Positions 1 through 8,880 are shown, numbered from the stretch's first letter. The stretch: DNA of 11,393 nucleotides from Corinectria fuckeliana (GCA_019137255.1 WPDH01000552.1:1-11393), one strand, 5' to 3'. The notes: a model not told the origin generated them from the sequence alone. Made by a program: numbers and translations.

Positions 1-900
1 TAATACTAGCTATAAGAGTAAGTTCTTTTACTATAAATCTACTATATATTTAGGCTAATCTTATACAGGCTAAGAGAAAGAGATAAGCTAAGATAAAAGG
101 TACTACTACTTTAGGAGAGGAGTCTACTACTCTAGAGGGAGTAATATAAGCTATCTCCTATTTTATATATATTATACAGATAGGTAAGAATAGTATAGTA
201 AGTCTCTACTAAGACTAGATAAATACTATAGTAGGTAGCTATATAGCTTATACCTATATATATAAAATATATAAAGCCCTACTATTTGCTACTATTATTA
301 CTACCTAAGCCCTAGTGGAGGCTCTCTAGTAAGAGAGGGGTGCTAATAATATAAGTATAAGTTAGTTCTATAGTGTGTATATAAGCTAATAGTATATAGG
401 GGGAGGAGCTTAAGAGGCTTAAGAATGTAGCCTTTTAGGCAAAAAGTTAGGCTTCTAAGTGTATATATATTATACTTATAGTAGTAACTATAAGCCTAAT
501 ATCTGACTAGTTTAATATATTAGTTAGCAGGATTAACTATATTACTAAGGTGCTTAAGCGTCTTAAACATATTATAGTCTTAGCTCTTATCTGTCTAGGG
601 AGTGTTTTTATCTTTATAACAGTTAGGTTATTAGCCTTTAAGGGAACTAATAAGAAGGATAGTAATAGTAATAATAAGGCTAGTAAGGCTAGTAATAATA
701 CTATTACTAGTGAAGGTATAAAGAAGAGTAATATAAATATATAAGGTTAGGTAGTAGGTAGTAAAGGTGTAAGTTTAGGTTAGGTCTATAAGTTAATACT
801 ATAAGCTTAGAGGATTTTAATAGGGGGTTAAAAGATTTAATTAGGATTAGTAGCTATTATAATTAGGCTGGTTTTTTACCCTTTATGGCTTTTTTTAGGT
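1..900. other. Unassigned RIPped sequence beyond the LINE 3' side
   Basis: No recognisable gene. The only stop-free frame of note is 550-744 (+), starting at GTG, with a hydrophobic stretch followed by an Asn/Ser/Lys-rich tail. It is probably a chance opening. On the minus strand the same bases, in the frame that ORF2 uses further right, read as a Leu/Ser/Pro-rich stretch; undoing C-to-T changes would make it Ser/Pro-rich. That would suit an ORF1 N-terminus or a spacer, but no domain is visible. The 3' end of the LINE must lie somewhere near or inside this stretch; I could not see a poly-A tail, an A-rich repeat or a target-site duplication that fixes it. Confidence 0.5.
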
Positions 901-974
901 GTATTTTATACTTCTTATAAGAAAGGTAAAAAGCACTTAGTATAATAGTATACTATTCTTATTATAAGGCTATA

Positions 975-1330
975 AACTTAATTATAGTTATTATAGATTT
1001 ATAAAGCTAGTTTATAATACAAAATAATATATTAGCTTAGGAACTACTAGGTAAGCAGTTAAGTAGTTTTACACTTAGATAGTTAGAGCTTAAACTTATA
1101 TTAGTTTTATAGTAGGTTTATTAGGTGTCTCTATTATTTAGTATACTTAGAGTAAAAAATAATAATATGTTTAGGTGTTTTTTTACTAGTCTTATAAGAG
1201 TACTATAGTAAAGATATATTAGGTATATACCTCTAAAAGAGGAAGCTCTTAAGACTAATTTTTCCTGTTTATAGCTATATAAGTATTAAGCTTTAATATT
1301 TATTAAGGTCTTAGTATAAGTATAATACTC
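975..1330 (-). other. C-terminal Cys/His finger region of LINE ORF2
   Basis: The sequence GKISLKSFLF (1268-1236) is the conserved lead-in to the C-terminal finger of Tad-like ORF2 proteins ('GxxGLRxFLxxRRVP'). The finger itself follows: YSYKTSKKTPKHIIIFY (1202-1152). The first two cysteines are now Tyr (1202-1194), the His is kept (CAT at 1169-1167), and the last Cys is Tyr (1154-1152). A tail including CKTT and FLSQYIILYYKLAL (about 1075-990) ends the recognisable protein; both contain or follow RIP-type stops. Confidence 0.78.
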
Positions 1331-1637
1331 TTTTGTTATTAGCAGGGGGATAAGCTTTAGCTAGTTTAAGTTAATTAGTCTTTTAGCACTCTCTTACTTT
1401 ATCTTAAAGTTAGGTTTACTATATAGTCTATTTAGAAAGAGTATAAGCTTTTATTACTACTAATATTAGTTTACACTCTTTATAAGAGAGCTAGCTTTTA
1501 AGCTAATCTTTAACTTCTTACTATAATTACTATTATAGTTCTTACTACTACTTATAGTAAATTTACCTTAAAGCTATAGTAGTAGTAGCCCTAATAAGCT
1601 AAGTGGTATTTTATCTTTTAGTATAACTATAAAATTA

Positions 1638-2890
1638 GGCGGCTAGTTTGTTAAGGTAAATATTAAGAGGGGGGATAGCTAGCTCTGTCTCTAGTAGGCA
1701 AGTAGGTATAGCTTTATAAGCTTTTACTATTATATGTAGGTTCTAAGTCTATTTTAATATAAGTGCTTATATAATACCTTAAGGCTTACTACTAGGGGCT
1801 GTTAGGGTGTGATAGGCTCTTATATTATAAACTATAGTAAAATAGATAACTTATATATAGATTAATCTTACTCTTTTAAGGCTAACCTCTTATATGCTTA
1901 TAGTAATTATAGTAAGAGCCTAGTATTAGCACTTAAGTTTCCCTTTAAGGTGGTTTATATATAAGTCTTATAGTAGTTTATAATAGAGAAAGAGTCTAAG
2001 AAACCTATAGGTTTAGGTAGGCTATACTATTAAGTCTCTAAGTTAGATTTGTGTTTAGTCTAATATGTGTTTACAGGTAAAATAGAGGAGTTATATTTTA
2101 TCTAGTTCTTAGGTTATACTGTTTATTTAAGCTTAATTATTATATATTTTCTATATAGTCTTAAGCTAGGTTTAGATCTCTTTTATATTATAGCTAAATA
2201 CTAGCAGGTTTATATTATCTATAAATCTAATAACTAATATCTTAGGGGTATTATTAAGAGCTTTATAAAGGCTAGAAATAAAAAGGATAAATAGAATAAG
2301 TAATAAAAGGGATTCTTAAGAGACTTCTATTTTAACTTTAATTAGGTTAGAGGTTTAGCTATTAAATTAGAGCTATATTATTTATAATATAAGATAGCTA
2401 GTAAGTTATACTAGGAGCTATCTAGAGAATCCTTTTAGTTATAAGATAGTAATAAGTTATCTATAGTTAATACTATTAAAAGCTTTTATAAAGTTAAGCT
2501 AGAGGAGAGAGATAAGACTATATTAGGCTTATACTATATGTACTACTTTAATAACTATAGCTAGGGCTAGCTTTATTAACTTTCTAAGCCTATTACCTAT
2601 TTGCCCTAAGGGTAGTAGCCTCTTCTTTTCTACTATAGTTATAATATACTTACTAATAACTATTTTAATAANNATTATTTTTTAGTCTTATTAGCTTTTA
2701 AGATAATTATAGTAATTATAGTGTAAAAGTATATTAGGAAGTAACTAATAGTAAAGCTTATATTTACTATTTTAGTAATTATAAGAATAAGTAGGTTACT
2801 ATATGCTTTAAGAAATCCTATAGGGATTTTATCCTCCCTTAGGGCCTTTTATAACTTAATTTAGTATAAAGCTTCTTAGACCTCTTTAGG
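1638..2890 (-). other. Reverse transcriptase domain of LINE ORF2
   Basis: Motifs appear in the right order. The fingers start with KIPIGFLKAYSN (about 2833-2798) and IVNISFTI. After the frame change, RLLPLGQIGNRLRK (about 2610-2570) matches 'LLPxxQFGGRPGRS'. LNFIKAFNSINYR (2498-2460) matches 'LDxSGAFDxxxH', with the first catalytic Asp now Asn at 2495-2493. VS, a stop, then ESLL (2324-2304) matches 'VPQGSPLS'. RFIDNINLLVF contains FIDN (2225-2214) where FxDD is needed. KRVRLIYIWVI (about 1870) and PPLNIYLNKLAA (1674-1638) are the thumb side, close to 'PPLDIYLN' of fungal LINEs. The enzyme is dead: at least two of its three aspartates are lost. Confidence 0.9.
2672..2673. other. Assembly gap (NN) at a frame change
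   Basis: Two undetermined bases lie inside the LINE RT. Left and right of them the protein is in different frames, so the frame change may be an artefact of an unresolved gap rather than a real indel. Some RT residues between LKKANKTK and the LLPLGQ motif also seem to be missing. Confidence 0.9.
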
Positions 2891-3179
2891 GTCTATTATT
2901 AGGTATATATAGCCTAACTTAAGTTTAAGTGTCCTAAAAGGCGGGAGAGAAGAGAGGTTAAAGTTATCTGCCTAAGGTTTAGAGAAGAATTTTCTTACTA
3001 AGATCTTAGCTTTATTTGTATAAAGTGTTACTAGCTTAGGTTAGTCTTAGCAGATAAGAGGTAAGAGCTATAAAAGGGTTATAGTGGTTCTGCTATATAA
3101 TCTAGCCTATCTTTTTATATTTTAGAATTATATTATATTATACTGTGAGAGCTTAATTAGAAGTTTTCTTTAGAGGGTA

Positions 3180-4162
3180 TACTATATATTCTATATATAC
3201 TAATCTTATACTATACACATCTTAGAGTATATATACTAATCTGCTAGGTGGCTAGTTTATTAGGCTATATAGTATGCTTACTTAAGTTTAGAAGTTACTT
3301 TAGCTATTTTACTATTTTACTAAGAGTTATAGTAAGGTCTAGGTTTTTTTCGCTTTAGAGTTATATATTTTATAATTATAGTAAGTTACTTAAGAAGCTA
3401 TTTAACTTTTATATTTAGGGCCTTTAGGGTGGTTATTATACTACTAGATATATAATAGAGACAGACTGCTATTTTATTAGCTGCTTTTTGCTAGTAGGTT
3501 TTCTTCTAGTTAAATCTAAAGTCTAGCTTAAGAGCTGTCTTTTTATAGGTGTTTATAATATAAATATGCTAAAAGATATAGTTAGACCCTTTTAGGTTGT
3601 AGTTAGTTCTTATATAGGAGGTATTAATAGTTTTAGTAGCCTAGGTAAGGTCTAAGATGCTATTTTAGTAGCCTTAAGCTAACCTAATGACTATTTTATA
3701 GGGGGTAAAAAGGCTAACATAAAGTTATAACACCTCCTCTATAAGGCTATTACTATCTTAGTCTAAGCAGCTATAATAGTCTTAAAGCAGGTGGTAAAAG
3801 TTAAAGTTACTTATAAGAAGTGTATAATTATTTAGAGTGGTGCTAATAAGAGCTTATAGTATAAGTAAGTTACCTTTACTATTTAGAGGATTATATAAAG
3901 TAATAATTTAGTATTAGGTTTTTATAAAGGTAATACTAACCTAGTCTTCTTCTACTTATAATATTTATAACTTAGGCTTATACTATTTATTTATATAGAC
4001 TACTATATACCTACTATAGTAAACTATATAGTAGTTATAATATTCTAGGCAGGCTAGGGCTTTTATCTTAGGGTTCTTATTAGGCTTAAAAAGTGTAATT
4101 ATATTATATTTACTATAAGCTTATAGTATAATATAAGTTAGAATAGCTTAATAATTAGTGTT
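3180..4162 (-). other. AP-type endonuclease (EEP) domain of LINE ORF2
   Basis: The domain belongs to the exonuclease-endonuclease-phosphatase fold. Visible landmarks are IVVYINKQYKP (about 4000), the usual 'FFVNK' strand; ITLYNPL (about 3890), matching 'IHNVYNP'; LLISNFNFYHLL (motif bases 3811-3791), matching 'GDFNxHHPxW'; SILDLTQAT (about 3645); and SNY at 3586-3578 where the family has the catalytic 'SDH'. The GDFN aspartate has become Asn, and both the Asp and the His of SDH are changed. All of these changes are of the kind RIP makes. The first strand, with the catalytic Asn and Glu near the N-terminus, was not clearly read. Confidence 0.82.
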
Positions 4163-4263
4163 CTAATATAGTACTAGTATTAATTAGTAGTCTAAAGGGG
4201 GGATAATAATAGTAATAAGGCTAAGATAATTATTAAAAGAGGGGATAGTATATAAGCGGCTTA

Positions 4264-5700
4264 GGCTTATATTAGGGCTAGGCTGGTAGATATTATATAT
4301 AATCTGTTTATTAAGCTGGGGGGCCTTCTAGGTTTTCTTAATAAGAACTAAATAAGCTGGGCTAATAGTAAGAGTAGTAAGAGTAAGAGCTCTTAAGTTA
4401 GAGGTTTAGTTACTATATGTTCTTAAAAGCAGAGAGGTCTATCTAAGTATCCTTTTTTAGCCTAGGCCTAGTGTGAGGCTATAACAGAGTAGTTATAGCT
4501 CTAAGCTAGGTGTTTACCCTTATAGAGGATATAGTTTAGGGGGATTTTTTTGCGTTTAGTTAGGCATCCTTTTTTATTAGTATATATAATACCTTTATAA
4601 TATCTACAGGTTAGGGCTGATTTGTAGTTCTAGGCTAGGTATCTAAACTTAAAGTAGTTATAGTATTAGGTAGGTTAAAGCCTCTTATTAAAAGGCTTAT
4701 AGTTATATAGTTATATATTAAGTAGTAGGCTATTATCATACAGGTGGTTAGCCTCTTTAATAGAGCTAACATGTAGAATAAGGTTTATTTTCGCTTTAAG
4801 GCTAGGTTAGCTAGTCTTTTACTTTTTAACTTAGAGGATCTTTAGTTAATTAGATCTGTTAATTTTTTTAATAAGCTTATTAGTATTATTTAAGACAGAT
4901 ATAAGTTAGATTCTTTTTACTATTACTATAAATATTAGAGGGGAGAGAGCTATACTATTACTAAAGGCTTTAGTAACCTAATCTTTAGCGTAAATAGCTT
5001 ATATCTTATCTGCTATATAGAATATAAGGATAGTATTACTACTTAGTAGCTTTCTTATTATAATAATACTAGAGTTACTATAAGCCTAGTTTGCTATCTT
5101 AATAGTATCTTTTAGGGTTTAGCTATTAATATTAGAGGGTGTATTTCTTGTTTAGATTATAACTTTATGTTTAATATAGCTTTAGGTTATTTACTTTATG
5201 TTTCCCTAGTTTAAAGGTGTTAGGTTTTATATTATAATTAATATATAAGAGGGTTAGCCTCTCTTATAATCTAGGGGTGTGATAAGAGCTGTGTTAATAA
5301 TAGAGGTGAGGGCTATAGTAATATTTGTAGTGATTTAGTTCTTAAGGGCTGTTTTATAGTTATATGTTATATTCTTCTTATATAAGACACAGGCTTACGC
5401 CTTATATATAAACATATAGGTTTAGATAATATGCTAAACTTGTTTAAGAGATGTAATAGGGATAATTTTAGTGATAGTACTATATGTTTTGTTTTTTAGG
5501 TTATCTGCTAGTATTCTACTTAGTTTTACAGCAGGTTTGTTATTTTCGCTTAGTGTGTACTAGCTAATTCCTATAAGAGGGTTATATTAACTTTAGTTAA
5601 GTCTATATACCCCTAAATTAATAGCTATTAGAAGCATATTAGTACTATCACTACAGTTCTAATATGCTATTATCCCTAGAGTAATACATATGTGAGGATT
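4264..5700 (-). pseudogene. LINE ORF1: Gag-like nucleic-acid-binding protein, RIP-inactivated
   Basis: ORF1 of Tad-type LINEs encodes an RNA-binding Gag that packages element RNA. The best evidence is the triple zinc knuckle at 4665-4489 and the segment just before it, where RLQPT, one stop, then YYNYFKF matches the family pattern of a basic stretch followed by QCYNCxxxGH. Upstream, reading KEANHLYDNSLLLNI at about 4760 corresponds to the conserved 'EEAN...GLLL' region of these Gags, and about 5090-4870 gives an IIIIRKL...ILIFYIADK stretch like the preceding beta-rich region. After the knuckles the frame is Leu/Pro/Ser-rich to about 4264. Stops are TAA or TAG. The N-terminus above about 5250 is less mutated but shows no domain, and the original start codon cannot be chosen. 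The frame has its lowest codon base congruent to 1 modulo 3. Confidence 0.8.
4489..4665 (-). other. Three decayed CCHC zinc knuckles in Gag
   Basis: Knuckle 1 (4665-4624) reads YYNYFKFRYLAQNY: all three Cys and the His have become Tyr (TGY or CAY to TAY) and the Gly before the His has become Arg. Knuckle 2 (4608-4564) reads CRYYKGIIYTNKKGC, keeping its first and last Cys. Knuckle 3 (4533-4489) reads YILYKGKHLAQSYNY, keeping only its His (the Q is an in-frame TAG). Spacing is C-x2-C-x4-H-x4-C in knuckle 1 and slightly longer at the end in knuckles 2 and 3. None could now bind zinc. Confidence 0.82.
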
Positions 5701-5764
5701 TAGATTTTAGTGTTAAAATATATTTTAGAGGCAGATTAGGGCTGTAGCGAGCAGAAACTAGGTA

Positions 5765-5935
5765 AGTAAGAAAAATATTACTCTTATATTATAAGTTAAT
5801 ATAATATATAAGTAGAAAAAAGCTAAAATCTACTTAAGAGATAATATCTCTTTTAATAGAAGTATCTCTAAAAAAAACTCTTTATATAAGAAAGAAAAGT
5901 AAAAAAAAGTATAAGACTTTCTAGAGTATAAAAGT
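5765..5935. other. Junction between LINE and Gypsy remnants
   Basis: The composition switches here from T/G-rich (LINE minus-strand coding) to strongly A-rich (Gypsy plus-strand coding). The last clearly LINE-like composition is around 5760. From about 5890 the plus strand reads lysine-rich sequence that leads into the N-terminal side of a Gypsy RT. I see no LTR, primer-binding site, gag or protease between them, so the Gypsy copy is truncated on its 5' side. Confidence 0.6.
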
Positions 5936-7000
5936 AAGTACTTAGACTATATTACCTCTAAGTTCTTAGTAATTAAGAAAGAATTAAGACTTTTTAGTAA
6001 ATAACTTTAAGAAGTATTAGATTAAGTTAAAAGAATAATATTAGAAGAAGAAACTAATATTTTACTATAAATCTTATATAATAAGAAAGCTATTTTAGCT
6101 TAAGACTTTAATAAGTGTAGAAAACTTAACCTTATAGTTACCCCTCTTTAAGTCTTAAAAGTAGTTAAATATACTACTTAGTAAGCTAGTAGTATACTAA
6201 TTCTAAAAGGCTTAAAAAAGAAAGTTATAAACCTCTTAAAGACTAAGCTTAAGTATTATATTCTTAAGAAATCTTATACTTTCTACTAGAACTCTTATAT
6301 ACTAATAGTAAAAAAAAAAAAAAATCTACTTAATTAATTTAGCTACTTATATTAACTAGTATACTATAAGAGATAGTCTTAGTCTTTTTAGTATAAATAA
6401 ATTCTCTTTAGATATAGTAATATATAAGATATTATTACTATTAGACTTTTTCTCTAAATATAACTAAATAGCTCTAAATAAGAAAAGTAAAAATCTAATA
6501 ATATTTCTTACCTTTTTAAGACTACTTTAAATATATATACTCTTTTAAGAAGTTACTAACTTAGTAGTATAGTTCTTAAGAATTATTATATATATCTTAT
6601 ATAATTTTATTTTAGATATCTATTATACTTTCCTAGATAATATTACTATTAAGAGACTAATAAAAACATTTAATAATAAGAAGGCTATACTTAATATTAA
6701 GAAGTATATCTTAAAGTATTTAATTAACTTAGATAAGATACTTATTAATATAAAACTATTAGAATATACTATTTTTAGGGAAAAATCCAAGTTTTACTAG
6801 AATTTTATAGTAGTTATTAGGTATATCTATAAAACTAATAGATAAAGCCTTAAAAAAGCTAAGATTATTAAGATTAATAAGTAGAAGGTTTATATTAATA
6901 TTAGAAAGGTTAAGTTTTTTCTTAGAATAGTTAGATACTATTACTACTAAATCTAGTATTACACCTAGATTATAAGGCTTTTAATAACACTTCTTTAGAA
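5936..7000 (+). other. Gypsy reverse transcriptase domain
   Basis: After the A-run, LINLATYINQYTIRDSLSL (about 6333-6388; the Q is an in-frame TAG) matches 'LINxAxxxNxxTIRDAxLP'. LLDFFSKYN followed by a stop (6441-6467) matches 'LIDFFSGYDQ': the first catalytic Asp (6444-6446) survives, Gly is Lys, and Gln is a stop. LF, stop, EVTNLVV, stop, F (6540-6575) matches 'LPQGATNSVAQF'. TFLDNIT has FLDN at 6630-6641 in place of FLDD. Further on, INLDKILINI (about 6726) and the connection segment VKFFLRIVRYYYY (about 6909-6947) follow in family order. The second aspartate of the YLDD-type box is lost. Confidence 0.9.
6310..6324 (+). other. A15 homopolymer with frame change in Gypsy RT
   Basis: Fifteen consecutive A bases encode the 'VKKKxKG' segment of the RT. 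The matching frame is congruent to 2 modulo 3 before it and 0 after it, a net gain of one base (or loss of two). Slippage in the genome or in sequencing/assembly would explain it. Confidence 0.85.
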
Positions 7001-7079
7001 AGATATTAACTTTATATAAGGTGATAATTAACAGAAAGTAATAGATTAACTAAAAGCTAAAATTATATTTTTACTAGTT

Positions 7080-7485
7080 TTAGTAACTCTTAACTTCTTA
7101 GATAAAATAGGAGAAATTATTCTAATAGTAAATATAAGTCTTAAAAGATAAGAATATATACTAATATAACTTATTAATAGTAAGTAGTATTTAGTTTAAT
7201 TTAAGTTTAAGCTTTAAAATAAGACTAAGTAGAGCTATAATACTACTAAATAAGAGTACTAAGTGATACTATATATATTTTATTAACTAAAAAACTACTT
7301 ATATAGTATTTTTTTTATCTTTAAGATAAATTTATAAGTTTTAGTTTACTAGCTTAATAGAAAAGCTAATAATAAACTAGGCTTATTAATTATATATTAA
7401 ATTAGCTATCTTATACTATTTAACTATAGTATACACTATATATAAGATATTAAGAACCTTATTATAAACAGGCTGTTAAAAAAGT
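7080..7485 (+). other. Gypsy RNase H domain
   Basis: Landmarks are IILIVNISLKR (aat at 7131-7133 where the catalytic Asp of 'VDASLxGWG' is expected), then YNTTK, stop, EY, matching 'YxxxKRECxG' with the acidic residue kept, then YLYSIFFILKINL (about 7290-7334) for 'YLYGxxFxLETDAN', with the second Asp changed to Asn at 7329-7331. LVY, stop, LNRKANNKLGLLIIY, stop, ISYLILFNYSIHYI closes the domain as 'LVxQLNRxxxDLPGxLVxRWLxxIRLFDFEVRHI'. Two active-site aspartates are lost. Confidence 0.88.
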
Positions 7486-7739
7486 AAGCTAAACTTTTAG
7501 ATAAGCTAAATATAGCTACTAAAAGAGATATTAAGAATTTTATAAACTTATATCTTAATATAGTATCTATTAAGAACTAATATAAGTAGCTAAAAGAGAG
7601 TTATAATAGGAAATTTCTTAAGCTAAGAGAATATCTTTTAACTCTAAAAAAGCTTATAAGAGTTAGTATAAAAGTCTTCTAAGCTATTTAGTATAAAGTC
7701 TTTTTTCACTTTATTTAAGGTAGTTAAATTTAGTAAAGG

Positions 7740-8880
7740 TTAAATAACCTAAAAGGTAAACTTATTCTTATAGTTAAGTAGAGAAAGGTCTAAAAGCAGT
7801 TAATTAGGTTATACTATATTAAAAAAGGTTATAAGAGACAAAATATAATACTTACTCTAATTTAAAAGAGGTATTTCTAAAAGATAATATAAATAGATAT
7901 TAACTTAGCTATCTCTTAGTATCTTACCTGCTAAAATTATATATCTTAGAGAATAAAAAAGGTTACTATTCTAATAGCACTTTAGTTTCTTATAATAAAG
8001 GTTTATTTTAATATATAATATCTTCTACTAAACTAAGATAAAAAGTATCTTACTAAGGCTAGATATAATTTAACAGGCTAGTTAAAAGCTAAGCTAATAG
8101 CTAAGCTAAATACTTATATAATAACTTTATTTATATAAGAAGTATTATAGCACTTTAGTATTATTATTATTATAGTAGCTAATAATAAGTTAGAAATAAG
8201 TAAGAAATTTATTCTTACTTTTAAAGCCTTAAGAATAAGAGTAATACTTATTTTAACTTATAACCTAAAGGTAAATAAGATTATTAAAGCTAGCTATACT
8301 ACTTTAGTATTCTACTTTAAGAAGTATACTTTAAGCCTAAGTATAAAATAAGTAAAAAAGTTACCTTACATCCTAATAGCTAACTAAGTAGCTATTTATA
8401 TATCTTATAAGAAATTAGCTTTCTTCTTACTTTATAAGTAAAAACTAGTTTTTCTTTTAAAAGTAATAGTACCTACCTAAAGAATTATTAATTAGGATAA
8501 TATTAAAATATTAGATTAATTACTTAAAGAAAGAATCTAAATCTTAAAGTGATAATAAAATAATATAAAAAAGGCTAAAGTTTAAGTTATAGTATACTAA
8601 TAAAAGCTTATATAAAGAATAGATAATAGCTATAAGAGAAATATTTAGAAAGAGCTTTTAAATCTTAAAGATCTTATATTAAGATATAATATTAGGTAGT
8701 AAGATAATATAATAAAAGAAGTAAAAATATAATATAAGTAGAATAGTTTATATTATATTAAGAGTTAAGATAAGCTAAAAGTTAGCTATTATATTACTAC
8801 TTTAGATAAGATTAGTATTAAGAGATTAATTTATAAAGACTAGCTAAAAAAGTTTATTAAAGATAAAAAAGAATAGTAAA
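7740..8880 (+). other. Gypsy integrase domain and C-terminal segment
   Basis: YLTC at 7920-7931 retains one Cys of the HHCC zinc domain ('CxxCQ'). The catalytic core reads KARYNLTG (8055-8078) for 'xARDDLTG', with the first Asp now Asn (8067-8069); VANNKLE (8175-8195) for 'VxDNGxE', with the second Asp now Asn; and KVNKIIKAS (8271-8294 region) for 'KxNGxxERxH', with the catalytic Glu now Lys at 8286-8288. So all three DDE residues are gone. YISYKKLAFFLLY (about 8395) corresponds to the 'TG.SPFxLxYG' tail. LKDLILRYNI (about 8662) and RLIYKDQLKKFIKD (about 8826-8866; the Q is an in-frame TAG) match the post-core 'GDLVLLxxT' and 'GNRLKKF' segments. No chromodomain was recognised. Confidence 0.87.

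Larger units (their letters stand above)
975..4162 (-). pseudogene. LINE ORF2: endonuclease-reverse transcriptase, RIP-inactivated
   Basis: ORF2 of Tad-clade LINEs nicks the target with an AP-type endonuclease and copies element RNA into the nick. Here an endonuclease (about 4162-3180), a linker, RT (about 2890-1638) and a C-terminal finger region are all recognisable. The linker contains LLPLIC, a stop, D, a stop, then PKLVTLYTNKAKIL, as in the post-endonuclease segment of Tad proteins; it is followed by PKEVQEALYQIK and KIPIGFLKA, which opens the RT. The frame (lowest base congruent to 2 modulo 3) runs down to LKKANKTK at about 2680. At the Ns at 2672-2673 it jumps to congruent to 0, which continues to about 975. 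Many TAA/TAG codons interrupt it. About 1060 codons are covered, near the usual length. Confidence 0.88.
900..5765 (-). mobile_element. Degenerate Tad-clade LINE (non-LTR retrotransposon)
   Basis: On the minus strand the order is Gag with three CCHC knuckles, AP endonuclease, reverse transcriptase and a C-terminal Cys/His finger, which is the Tad1-like layout of fungal LINEs. ORF1 and ORF2 lie in different frames (lowest codon base congruent to 1 and 2 modulo 3), and ORF2 changes frame at the two Ns at 2672-2673. About 4.9 kb is present, close to a full-length element without long UTRs, so the copy may be nearly complete. I saw no RNase H between RT and the C-terminal finger. The right edge is placed where recognisable LINE coding and its composition stop, just before the plus-strand Gypsy sequence. 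The left edge is uncertain by some hundreds of bases. Confidence 0.87.

Noticed and set aside
550..744. 64-codon open frame on the plus strand, GTG start, hydrophobic segment then Asn/Ser/Lys-rich tail, membrane-protein-like
   Set aside because: It sits in RIPped DNA, has no recognisable domain or start context, and its frame stays free of TAA/TAG for only 195 bases. The hydrophobicity follows from TTA/ATA/GTA-rich codons made by RIP.
1160..4200. Very long plus-strand frame interrupted only by TAA/TAG, first thought to be a large protein containing an 'LPQG' RT-like motif near 2600
   Set aside because: TGA is depleted in every frame of RIPped DNA, so this is not evidence of coding. The minus strand gives ordered LINE motifs across the same bases, and the 'LPQG' lacks the rest of the RT block.
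4186..4245. G-runs (GGGGGGA at about 4197-4203, and again at 1669-1675) as Gypsy polypurine tracts and LTR starts
   Set aside because: Both lie within the minus-strand LINE; the one at 1669-1675 encodes the Pro-Pro of the 'PPLNIYLN' segment.
4828..5760. Plus-strand Cys/Tyr-rich frame that looked like a less degraded gene
   Set aside because: The minus strand over 4489-5160 reads as Tad Gag leading into zinc knuckles. The plus-strand reading is its complement and matches nothing.
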